From positions 35,222,801 to 35,286,800 of the forward strand of contig OU744734.1 in NCBI GenBank assembly GCA_916613615.1: 64,000 nt of DNA. Direction: 5' to 3'. The notes beneath the pieces were generated by a model, which saw only the letters and a program-made list of their open reading frames with translations, did no database searches and had not been told where the DNA came from. Positions 22,533 through 33,324 of the stretch are shown here, piece by piece. Source of the DNA: Steromphala cineraria (lineage: Eukaryota; Mollusca; Gastropoda; Trochida; Trochidae). Within the stretch, counting starts at the first letter, position 1. Every line of letters begins with the position of its first letter. A program made the translations under genes and the position numbers.

Positions 22533-24116
22533 AATGCTTTCAGCAATGCTAACAGACCTGAATGTTAGAAAAGAGACAATTGGTAAGATATTTATCCACA
22601 ATGCATCTAAGGTTTGGAAGGGATTATTTATCATCATGTCTATTGAGATTTATTGAATTTGCTGATATATTTGAAACATACGGCTCCATAAGAATCAGAT
22701 TACTAAGTATAGTCATTAGGCCTATTTTATATTAATTCATTGACATATCTCATTAATATTTATTAGGGCTTATACCGGACAATAACTTCACACAATAAAA
22801 AATAATAGTTTACATGTCCAATGACAAGAGAAATAGAAACTAAATAGTTTGAAAAATAGGAAAATCCACCAGACGATTAATAACTGGGGAAATGTTTTAA
22901 TGGTGGTGTAAAAAGTATTCAAAGGTCATTAATAATGGCTAGTGCTGATGCTTCCTGATTAAGTAATTATGCGACATATGCAACGTCATATTAATTATTT
23001 TTTCAAATTTAGAATTGATGGTTGATATACCTTAAATCACCTATTTTGAGCAATAAGCACATATAATGTATGACAAAAGGGGCATTTTTAAACACCCATA
23101 AAGAGTTTGCTTTTGATAAATTATCAAATTTGACAAAAGTGTTCTCGTTTGTAAATATTCATCGATGAACCGAGGGGAATTATTTTATTCGTTTCAAGAA
23201 AGAACGTCGTGAGCATGCATTATTATTTATCATTCACAGGGACGGTGGCACATTCTTAAAAAATTTTTATCACTTACAAAAAATGCTTGCCAAATGTATA
23301 TTCAGAGGACCATCTTATAAACTCATGGGCAAAAGAAACGCTGGGTATTTTCAAACGAAGGATAAACAAATTATGTATGCCATGTAAATTCGATTTCGAA
23401 TGTGTTTGATAAAAAAAAAAGTATTTGGAGAATTATTGTTCATAATTTTAACCATGATGGCATGGAGCGTTTTGTACTGTTGTTGTCTAAACACTGTTGG
23501 GGTGCACGTGCGAACATTGCTGTTTTCAGGTACTTTTTTGTTAATAATTATTTTGAAATTAAGTTTGAATTTCGCAAATGTATATCAGAAGTTTATTTGA
23601 GATACTGTTAATTAAAAACATCCACTTTGACTTTTCTGCATTGATATGTCTTCGCGTTATAACGTCTATATATATGCAAAAAATGACCAATTTGGCTCTC
23701 CAATCTCGCTTATTTAAGGAGATAGCAAATTGATGATTTTTTGACAGGCGTTTTCTAAGGCGCCATGCAAAAACATCAACACAAAATGATTCAAACAAGG
23801 CAAACATAGTTGAGTTGACTTCTAAAGAAACTTTGCCACTCTGCTTCATTCACATTTATCTTACATGGAATAAAATATCCTGACATTTATGTTACCAGCG
23901 TTTCTTTTGCCCGTGAGTTTAGCTGAACCCGCATATCTATAGTAAAATAAATTACCAAGTACAAGGCAAAACTGCTGGCGTCCATGTGTAAGTCATTGAT
24001 CTGAGTCAGGGAAATGGATTCGCTTAGCTTAAGTAAATATTGAGGCTATCGTTTTTAAGCTGCTTCCATTCATTTAAAGTTGTAACATGAATCTTTATTT
24101 TAATTCATTTCAATTG
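22533..24116. other. Intergenic sequence, no gene
   Basis: No coding exon or recognisable repeat is supported. Confidence 0.45.
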
Positions 24117-24408
24117 TTTAAAGGATTATTTTCTTTGTCAGTTTCATTAACTGTTTTTTCACTTCAACGGGCTTACTGGAGTTAAAATGAATTTCTTAAC
24201 AACCTGTAAAATGATATATATAGTATTTTAAAATGTCAAATTCTGCGCTGAATTCAATCTCCAAAGATTTATAAAACATATTTTTAACATACACATACAG
24301 TTTAACAGATCAAAGTTATTTCCGGATAATTAATGTAGTGTTGTGAATTTATGTTTCCACTGTTTCAGGGTGAAGATTTGAATGAGTCTTACCTTCTGAC
24401 ATCACAAG
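24117..24408 (+). repeat. Tandem duplication, unit 1
   Basis: TTAAAGGATTATTTTCTTTG to ACATCACAAG. It is homologous along its length to 24766-25081, with moderate divergence. Confidence 0.8.
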
Positions 24409-24769
24409 TTAAAGGGTCAGTAGCACATTTATAGGGGAAATATAAAGTGATGTCAGGAAAATGAAAATAACTGTTTTCAATTGAAAAACAATGTATTTTA
24501 TTAAAATGAAGCAGTAATAAATCAAATATATAATGTAAGGTTTAGCCATATGATACCTTTTTCTTACACAAAATGAATCAAAGGTGTTCACACAAAATGT
24601 CCGCCAATGGATTTTTTGTGAATCTTCATAATTTGTCCTCTGACTATGAATGATTGGTTTGTGTAATGAGATTTTGGACACTGTCAAAATAATACGTACA
24701 TTAACGTACAATTATCAATGCAGCAATGAAATATAAAATTTTCAAAAAACGTGCTACTGCCCCTTTAAA
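24409..24769 (+). mobile_element. MITE family 1 copy at duplication junction
   Basis: TTAAAGGGTCAGTAGCAC to CGTGCTACTGCCCCTTTAA. It lies exactly between the two units of a ~300-bp tandem duplication. Confidence 0.9.
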
Positions 24770-25081
24770 GGATTATTTTCTTTGTCAGTTTCATTGAACT
24801 ATTTATTCACTTCAACAGGTGAACTGAATTAAAATTAAAATTGAATTTCTTAGCAATCAGTAAAGTTAAATATGATTCTAAAAAATGTCATATTCTGCGA
24901 TGACTTCAATCTCCAATTTCAGATCCCAAGGATTTTTAAAACATTCGTGTCACATTACACAAAAATTCCATTTTTAACATCATTTAAAAGTTATATAATT
25001 AATGTAGTTTTATGAATTTATGTTTCCACTGCTTCAGGGTATAGATATAAATGAGCCTGACACGATTCTGACATCACAAGT
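24766..25081 (+). repeat. Tandem duplication, unit 2
   Basis: It begins TTAAAGGATTATTTTC and ends GACATCACAAG like unit 1, with some small insertions. Confidence 0.8.
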
Positions 25082-26989
25082 ACAATGTATATAAAAAAAA
25101 CTTGTATTGAAATACATGAGAAAAATTTTTTTTATGACATACAAGAACGTTAAATTCAATCAATCATTTCAAACTGGAAATGACTTATGTGTTACTCTTT
25201 AAACTTTTAAACTCTTGTTTTATCAGAGAATGGTTTCATTATCAACTTTTTAAACTGCTGGTTCAAATGTGTGTACCTTCTCACAGTTTAAATATATAAT
25301 CTTTCAGGTTGTAATAACTATTATGCTTTATGTTCACGTGATTATGTATTTTATAAAAGTTTCTGAAATACTGATTAAGGTCACTCATTTTAAAAGTTGT
25401 TCAAGTTTACAATTTGTTTGTGCATCAAAACATATATTTTTAGAACGCAAGACTATACTGCTGCGTACCTAAAGTTTGCTCACTTACCTACTCATCTTAG
25501 TGATATTATCTTTTTATTTGGGACGTCTTTGAAGCATCACAACATTGCACATCGAAATAGATGATGTGGAAATTCACTGCAGAATTTCTCACTTTTAACC
25601 GGTTCAGAAGAAGTGGCAATGGTCATGAGTTCAAATTCAATTTTTTTACTTTCTTTACAAAATCCTAACTTCAGCAAAATAGACCAGAACATCTATAAAA
25701 AGACTTACTAAATCGACATTTTACAAATGAGTGATCGTTTGTCAGTTCAACTGAATTATTTTAATTACGTCCAAACTAAATACAAATAATATATTATTAT
25801 AACTTGTATGCACTTAGTCAAACAAGAGAACAAACTTACGGTACGCAGCTGTATGAGAATTTTGTTTCTCAGATATACTTGGTAAGAATTTAGTTATCGT
25901 GGGAAACAAATATGTAATGAAAATATTCACGACATAAAATACTGTAATGTTCAAGGTTGCAGGAAGATTGTTTACTCAGCGTCGTATGATGTATTGTAAA
26001 CTGGATTCTAATCAATGGAAACAAACACTTGATGTTTCAAGTATAGTTTTTTTCTGCGACTTCTACATTCCGAAGAAAGTCAGGATCCTAAGATGTTAAA
26101 TGTACTGAAGGGTAAATAAACTACTACTGTTACTGATACTACTACAACTACTATTACTTCTACTACTACTAATGATAGTTATGATGATGATGATAATAAT
26201 ATTACTTCAACTGCTACTACATGTGCATGTTCTACTCTCTTAAAGCTTCGGCCATTCTTGTAGTAAATTAACATCTTTTTATCATTTCCTTTGAGATTGA
26301 CGCGTTAATGAAAAGAAAAACAGAAAAAATGTCTCAAAGAAATGAATGACATGTAATACACTAAGATACACATTTAGGTGAACAAACTTCCGGTATGCAG
26401 ATGTACGGGATGATATGGGATAATACTTTCTATATCTTCCTACGGATTTGCAATATGTTGTTGATTTTCAAGTGAAATGTTTACATAACATTCATGAAAT
26501 ATATATACAATATTTGTTGAATAAAATCAAGTTGATACTCACTAACTGGCAAAAAGGTACACATAAAACAATGTTATAATTCTATGAAACTTTAGTGATC
26601 CTTACTTTGTTTTGCTCAGTTTATTTTAAACAAATATTGCACACTTCCCTTTCAAATTGCACTGTTAAAAAAATTAAAAATAAGATTTATCAGAGTGTCT
26701 TTAACCGATAGTACATGTACACCCAAGCAAAAAATGTTTTCACCTTATTTCGCCAAATGACCATGAATATTAAGATCTCTATTCGAGATTAGTTTAAAAC
26801 AATATGTTCGTGTTTCTCGATATAAACAACGATTAAACATAAGTTATTTTCAAAGAAATTAATGCAATACTGGCACGGAAAGTTGGGCGATAGCTGATAA
26901 TAACTCGTGTTCCTTAGGGAATTCTCACACAATCTTCACAGACTTTGACAAGAGTCCTGAAGGGTTATTTTATCTGAAAACCTGTAAAG
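25082..26989. other. Intergenic sequence upstream of the ShKT gene
   Basis: It has a TAC/ATG trinucleotide microsatellite (about 26117-26215) and two GTGAACAAACTT repeat fragments (near 25833 and 26381). No exon or clear TATA box was recognised. Confidence 0.45.
26117..26215 (+). repeat. Trinucleotide microsatellite
   Basis: Imperfect runs of ACT then GAT triplets (TACTACTACT..., GATGATGATGATAATAAT). Confidence 0.85.
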
Positions 26990-27083
26990 ATGAAAATGAC
27001 AGGGGGGAAACTTTTGATATGCCTCGCTCTCGTCGTGGAAGTTGTCATGGCAACAGGAAAAACTGGTGACGACAGATGGACAG
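26990..27083 (+). CDS. ShKT gene exon 1: signal peptide
   Basis: The first ATG starts M-K-M and a hydrophobic stretch follows. A second in-frame Met lies at residue 3. Donor ACAG|GTAAAC, phase 1. Confidence 0.8.
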
Positions 27084-30000
27084 GTAAACTTATCAACACT
27101 TTTATTTTTGGAAAACGAGGTTCCTTAAAGGGGCAGTAGTACGTTTTTTGGGAAGATAAGGTGATGTCAGGAAAATGAAAATAAATTATTCCAATTGAAA
27201 GACAATGTATTTAAACCAAATGAAGCAGTAATAATTCACATATATAATTTAAAGTTCAGCCATACAATTCCTTTTTCTTACCCAAAATGAATTAATGGTG
27301 TTCACACAAAAATGGAAGCCAATTGACTATATGAATCTTTATAGTTCGTTCTCTGTATATGGGTGATTGGTTTGTGTAATGAGATTCTTTACGCTATCAA
27401 AGTACATAAACGTAGCAGAAACGTATAGTTATCGGCAAAAAAGGAAAAAGAAACTTTTTCGAGGAAAGTGCTACTGCCTCTTTAAAGTGTTTAGAAAATG
27501 CTGCTATATTTTTTTATTGTAACTGAAACCCTCAAAATTAAATTATGTTTTAATCATAAAAGGATTATTTGCTTATTATGTCGGGGAATATGATGTGGAT
27601 TCAAAGTTATTGTTACAGTTCATCTTTTGACAGATATATGAAATTAAAAAATATGTTTATGTAGACGTTTCACAATAGTCATTGTCAAATGGTATGCCTA
27701 AGTTTTTAAAGGTAACTTTTGCCAAATTTCAATATTTCCAAACATTTTGATCAAATCTCCATGAATGCTGATAACTAATAAAGGGAATATAGAAGACATT
27801 AGATAATACCTACATTGTACTCACAGAGGTTCGAATCACGGAGTGGACTCTATAATTAATTTTTTTTCAAACTTTTGCACTCATATATCGGTTTCATATG
27901 TTGAGATAAACCTACATTTCAAATTTGCCGTGAATGAATCGGAAATGAAAACGCCTCTCATTGGTCAATTTCCACGTGCGCCCATGTTGTCATTTCAAAT
28001 TGCTTTGTAACCGTTGTCAACAGCTATCAATTTGAAATGACAGAATCAGAATCAGACTCAGATAACGGTGTCAATAATAATTGACGACGATGACGATGCT
28101 TATTCTGAAGTTAATGACGATGGAGATGTTAATAATGATGACGATTACGACGACGATGACGATGATGATGATGATGATGGTTTCTACTTCAATTTCAGCA
28201 ATGTTGGTCAACTGCAAGGATGTTGGGAAGAAGTGCGCCTTTCTGACCAAGTTGGGCTACTGTAGACTGGCCCCGGCGCCCATGTCCAAGATATGTATGA
28301 GGTCCTGTGGACTATGTGAGTACACACTGCTCTTTAGCAAGTTTTGTTTTACCGAGATAACCATTTTTATTGTGCAAAACACCTCTATTCGTATCTTAAT
28401 TCAACAAATTACGAAAATTGGATACCAAAATTAATGGCAAATAAAGGACAATTAACAGTTACAAGTTGTAATAGGAAAATCTGACACAATTCATATGGCC
28501 AAATTTGGCACTTATTGTCTAAATAAACATAGTACTTACATTTTGAGGGAGAGTAGCGCTTCGTTTTAATGATGTATTCCTCGATTTAAAATGTTTGTCT
28601 TGCGATTTGAAAAAATCCTTTTGGTTTTTATAACAAAAATCGTTGTTCATCTATCAATCGTACTCCTGACCAATATACATGTAAGGTTATGTCAGAAAAT
28701 GAAAAACAATTGTTCCAATTAAAAAACAACGTATTTATACTAAACGAAACATTAATAAATCGAGTATATAATGTAAAGCTCAGCCAAGCGATCCTTTTTC
28801 TTATACAAAATGAATTACAGGTGTTCACACAAAAATGGCCGCCAATGGACTCTAGGTGAAACTTTGTAATTTGTTCTCTGACGATGGATGGTTATGTCTC
28901 CCCCCGAAGGGTCGGGAGACATATTGGTTTTAGCTGAGTTCCCGTCGGCGTTGGCGTCGGCGTCGGCGTTGGCGTTCCCATTTCGTTTCCGGAGCATATC
29001 TCTAAAACTATGTGACCGATCATCACCAAACTTGGTATACTGTCTCTCCATATCATGTAGATGTGCCTTTTGGAGGTTATAGATTTTTTAAAATTTTATT
29101 TATTTTTATTTCCATGGCAACAATTATGACTTAGTCTTTTTCAAGGGTAGTGTTCGTTTCCGGAGCAGATCCCTAAAACTTTGTGACCGATCATCACCAA
29201 ACTTGATATACTGTCTCTCCATATCATGTAGATGTTCCTTTTGGAGGTTATAGATTTTTTCAAAAAAAATTTTTTATTATTTCCATGGCAACAATTTGGA
29301 ATTTAGTCTTTTTCAAGGCTAGTGTTCGTTTCATGAGCAGATCTCTAAAACTATGTGACCGATCATCACCAAACTTGGTATACTGTCTCTCCATATCATG
29401 TAGATGTGCCTTTTGGAGGTTTGAGATTTAAAACAAATTATTTTGTTTATTTCCATGCAATTTTGAATAATTTGATTGCTACAATTTTGGAGTTGATAGG
29501 TTTTTTATTCAAGTTGAATTATACAGAGAACATTAATGGTGCTTTATGATAGTATTGTTTAGAAGTTTGGAGCATTTGAGGAAGGGAGAGACATCTGTTT
29601 TTACGAGTAAAAACACTTTCTAGTTGGTTTGTGTAATGAGATTTTTGACACTATAGAAACAATACATTTAGCATTAACGTAGAATTATTATTGAAAATTG
29701 AAACTCGCCTACTGTCCCTTTAAAGTACATCGCTGTCATGGAAACAGGCTGCCTTTGTGTACATGATCTAATTTCAACGAGACATAAGTCAAACGGGGTG
29801 AGGCTCACATAAAACCAGTCAGAGTAATCTCACAAATCGCCCCCGGACAACATGAAAATAGCCTTATATCACCCTAAAATAAATCCATTTACATACAAGC
29901 TGTTTATAGCCATGTATAACCTCCTATAAATATACTTTGTTACATATGCTCTTTATATAAGTATAAGCCTATTAAAGTCTGTTGAATATGCAGGTTTACA

Positions 30001-31907
30001 TAACCCCGACTCCCATACTAATCTATTGCACATTTAATTTAAGAAAACATTCCTTCTTTTATACATATATGAGGCTGCTATAGCCTTGATAATACCCATT
30101 TAATTCATGCAAATATTCTTTTTTTGAACATATATATATTATCCTGCTAAAGCCTTGATAATACACATTTATGTCGTGAAAACATTCATTATTTTATACA
30201 TATAGTTTAACCTGCTATAGACTTGATATTACACATTTACTTTTATGAAAACATAGTAACCTGCATAGCCTTGATATTTCACATTTAATTCATGAAAACA
30301 TTCATTCTTTTATACATATATAAGTCTGCTATGGCCTTTATAATACACATTTATCTCGTGAAAACATTCATTCTTTTACACATAAATAAGGCTGCTATAG
30401 CCTTGATAATACCCATTTAATTCATGTAAATATTCTTTCTTTTACACATATATATATATTATCCTGCTAAAGCCTTGATAATACACAATTATCTCGTGAA
30501 AACCTTCATTCTTTTAAACATATATTTTAGCCTTCTATAGTCTTGATTTTACACATTTACTTTTATGAAAACATAGTAACCTGCATAGCCTTGATATTTC
30601 ACATTTAATTCATGAAAACATTCATTCTTTTATACATATATTAGCCTTCTATGGCCTTGATAAAACACAATTATCTTATGAAAACATTAATTATTTTATA
30701 CATATATTAGCCTGCTATAGCCTTGATAATAAACATTAATTCCGTGAAAACATGCATTCTTCCATACATATATTAGCCTGCTGTAGCCTTGATATTACAC
30801 ATTTATCTCATGAAAACATTCATTATTTTATGCATATATAGCCTGCAATATCAATCCCTTAATATAACGTCATTTGAATATGCTTAGTTATTATGTAACC
30901 TCCATTATATTTAAGATATAACATGAACATATTCAAGGCATTTTAATATATACGCTTATGACAACTATGCGTTTTAGCGTCATCCCTTATATGACGTTCT
31001 ATGAATGTTATTGACTTTATGAACTCAGAACTTTAGAATATAACACATTTAATACCTTAATCAATGCATGTAAAACATATAGGCTAGTCATAAGTCGATA
31101 AAACCTTTCATATACACACTTTGCTTTTCAGGGACATTAATGATGAATGTATTCCTTATAAATACAGATAAGCCTTCATTGTAATACCTCGATATTAATT
31201 CTCATAGATAAATTTCCTTGTTTGATTATCTTTATTGTATGTTGCTATTCATGATAATGAGATACACATTTAGTCGATGTTTTTATTGTAAATATATATA
31301 AAGAATGAAATAATTTCCAATATTTTTTATAAACAGGTGGAAAGAAAAAGTCTTACGACGGCTGGAATATCCACATGAAGTACCAAGGTATTTAGATTAA
31401 CCCTCAGTATTATTTAGAAATTAAAAATGTAAGTATTGAGATTTCAAAGTATACCAAAATGACCTTAGATCGTACAGTTTTGTCGACAGTTATAAATTGC
31501 CGTTTCAAGAACACGCGAAGAAACATGCAAATACCGCATATGATAAAAAAATTGACTTTTAAGACATTCCTTCAAACCGCCTCTATTTAAAACGTTGTTC
31601 GACAACCATAAAAATTAGCATACACATGCACTATAAACGTTATTTTGTTTAAATGAGAGACTGATAATATATATACATAAAGGAAGGTTATAGTTGTCAT
31701 AGATAACCATCTGTTTATTCGAGAACAGGTTTTACATACGTGTATATTATATGCAAACTTAAAATGTATGACTTTATAATATATACATCATATTTAAAAA
31801 TTGAAATTTAATTGTTTTCAGAGTAAATCAATCTACAATTACGTGTTTTGATATATATGGTCATAAGATGGAATTGTTTCTTTTCAGAACAAAAAGGAAA
31901 TCAGTAA
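26990..31907 (+). CDS. Small secreted ShKT-domain protein, four exons
   Basis: Exons 26990-27083, 28199-28315, 31337-31387 and 31888-31907 join in phase 1 at every junction and give 93 residues. Residues 1-21 are a signal peptide (KLLICLALVVEVVMA core). Residues about 36-71 form one ShKT domain, with six cysteines at 37, 44, 53, 64, 68 and 71; the sixth is created across the exon 2/3 junction, which strongly supports the splice. ShKT domains form a compact three-disulphide fold, found in ion-channel-blocking peptides and in many extracellular enzymes and cuticle or mucus proteins, so the domain name does not make this a toxin. I did not see the Lys-Tyr channel-blocking pair at its usual place. 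The C-terminal 22 residues are basic to neutral. An AATAAA follows the stop. Confidence 0.8.
27125..27485 (+). mobile_element. MITE family 1 copy in ShKT intron 1
   Basis: TTAAAGGGGCAGTAGTACG to GTGCTACTGCCTCTTTAA. It is more diverged than most copies, with an altered right third. Confidence 0.85.
28077..28181 (+). repeat. GAY-rich trinucleotide repeat before ShKT exon 2
   Basis: GACGATGACGATG... grading into (GAT)n, ending about 15 bases before the exon 2 acceptor. Open frames here (poly-Asp) are not part of the gene. Confidence 0.85.
28199..28315 (+). CDS. ShKT gene exon 2: ShKT domain core
   Basis: Acceptor TTTCAG, donor CTAT|GTGAGT. It encodes five of the six ShKT cysteines, with the GYC, MSKIC and SCGL elements of the family. 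It ends after the first base of the sixth Cys codon. Confidence 0.85.
28676..29724 (+). mobile_element. MITE family 1 copy with nested insertion
   Basis: The left terminus is missing (it starts near AAGGTTATGTCAG); the right end is CTACTGTCCCTTTAA. The MITE breaks at about 28890 and resumes at about 29618 (TTGGTTTGTGTAATGAG), with an unrelated ~725-bp repeat in between. Confidence 0.8.
28891..29617 (+). repeat. Insertion with ~172-bp tandem units
   Basis: It begins CTCCCCCCGAAGGGTCGGGAG, then GGCGTCGGCGTTGGCG. Nearly three units of about 172 bp follow (from about 28980, 29152 and 29323), each holding TGACCGATCATCACCAAAC and a T-rich end. It sits wholly inside a MITE copy. Confidence 0.8.
30000..30850 (+). 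repeat. Minisatellite with higher-order structure, ShKT intron 2
   Basis: About 12 units of ~68 bp built on CTGCTATAGCCTTGATAATAC and CATGAAAACATTCATTCTTT. A block of four or five units (from about 30075) recurs at about 30392 with the same order of variants, giving a higher-order period near 317 bp. Confidence 0.85.
31337..31387 (+). CDS. ShKT gene exon 3
   Basis: Acceptor AAACAG, donor CAAG|GTATTT. It completes the sixth ShKT cysteine and adds GKKKSYDGWNIHMKYQ. Confidence 0.7.
31888..31907 (+). CDS. ShKT gene exon 4: last residues and stop
   Basis: The acceptor is a long pyrimidine tract ending TTTTCAG. It encodes EQKGNQ and TAA. Confidence 0.65.
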
Positions 31908-31962
31908 AGATCACAGATGAACCCTACAGAGGATGTCTTTAAACTTTTGAAAAAGTTCAGTA

Positions 31963-31968
31963 AATAAA
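31963..31968 (+). other. Poly(A) signal AATAAA of the ShKT gene
   Basis: Lies 55 bases after the stop codon. Confidence 0.6.
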
Positions 31969-32087
31969 CCTAATTTCAATATCATAAGGTGTTAAGTTCT
32001 GACCGAACATCCACCTGTGGGATAATTTAAAGTCACATGTGGTTTAACATATTTTGTCATTTACAAGTTGGCTTCCGCAAACAAGCA

Positions 32088-32432
32088 TTAAAAGGGCAGT
32101 AGCATTTTTTTTGATAATTTTATATTTTAAAATTTTCACTGATAATTGCAAGTTAATGCTAAATGTATTATTTTGGCAGTCTCAAAAATCTCATTACACA
32201 AGCCAATCATCCATAGTCAGAGGACAAAGTATGAAGATTCAAATAAAGTCCATTGGCGGCCATTTTGTGTGAACACCTTTTATTCATTTTGAGTACGAAA
32301 AAGGAATCGCATGGCTAAACTTTATGTTATATATTTGAATTATTACTGCTCCATTTAATTAAATACATTGTCTTTCAATTGGAACGATTAATTTTCATTT
32401 TCCTGACATCACCTTATATCCATCCCTTTTAA
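32088..32432 (-). mobile_element. MITE family 1 copy, inverted
   Basis: TTAAAAGGGCAGTAGCA to the degraded CATCCCTTTTAA; the interior is in inverted orientation. The terminus that normally carries TTTTTAGGGGG is lost. Confidence 0.8.
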
Positions 32433-32810
32433 ATGCTTATATGAATGCGGCTTCTTTGAAAATATTCATTCTCATTAAAGAGTCGAGTCAACATGGTCAC
32501 TGTACAATACACACTTAATAATACCGAAACAAAGATCTTTATCAATATACGGTACAACATCACCGACTAATAACCTTATACACACTGATCATTTATGTGA
32601 TGGCACACGCATGTACAAGGGCGGCAATATACACTTAGGGCAAAACGAATATTATACTTTTATCTTTATGACTGTTCAAACACACATCTGGTTCTTAAAA
32701 AGTTTTTTCAGTGTGGATTTTTGGCCAGAATGTTAGGAATTGGAATTTAAAATTATGAAATGTAGACATATTATAAATATAAGATGTAATTAAAAAGAGT
32801 AATTTGACAG

Positions 32811-33127
32811 TCGTGGTGCACGGTGGTGTAGTGGTTAGCGTTCTTGTCTGTCACGCCAAAGGCCCGGGTTCGAATCCCGATGGAGACACCAAACATTTGT
32901 AACCTGAGCAATACTACACTGTGTTGTGTACTTGGGCAAGGCACTTTATCCACATTGCACTCAGTTCACCAAGCTTCACAAATGGGTACCTAAACATGGG
33001 GAACGTATGGATCTATATGGTCGCGCGAGACGCTAAGTAGCGGACTCGAAAGTACAATTTCTTTAGGGTAATAATATACATTGTATCATCTTTGAGTAGT
33101 CCTGGACTGGAGGCTAGGCGTTAAATT
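32811..33127 (+). mobile_element. tRNA-Asp-derived SINE, copy 1
   Basis: The head has an A box (TGTAGTGGTTAGC) and a B box (GGTTCGAATCC at 32867-32877). The anticodon-loop region CTGTCAC matches tRNA-Asp (GTC), so a tRNA-Asp origin is likely. The body contains CTTGGGCAAGGCACTTTATCC and CACATTGCACTCAGTTC, shared with 61933-62200 and 7771-7880. It is not a functional tRNA, since no cloverleaf acceptor stem pairs. Confidence 0.8.
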
Positions 33128-33324
33128 AGCATTGGTGTTATGAGAAATTAATTTTGTTACCAATATTTAAACTAGGAAGCTCAAAAACAAGAAAAGCCAG
33201 TTTTTACTATCCTATCCCGTCTAGTTTTTGAGATTTTAAAGCGACCATGTTAACAGGCCTTTTTGTCAAACGCCTGATTAGGTATTGTGTTAAAATTTCG
33301 CTCCTAAGACATGAAGTAACCCAG

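Noticed and set aside
28068..28190. Acidic poly-Asp open frame upstream of the ShKT exon
   Set aside because: It is a GAY trinucleotide run in the intron; the ShKT exon is in another frame and begins after the CAG at 28198.
30000..30850. CRISPR-like spaced repeats
   Set aside because: Units are contiguous and degenerate without unique spacers; eukaryotic intronic minisatellite.
26990..31907. Calling the ShKT gene a toxin
   Set aside because: The ShKT fold is common in non-venom proteins; nothing in the sequence shows toxic activity or venom expression.
32811..32890. Possible intact tRNA gene
   Set aside because: A and B boxes are present, but acceptor-stem pairing is missing and a SINE body follows.
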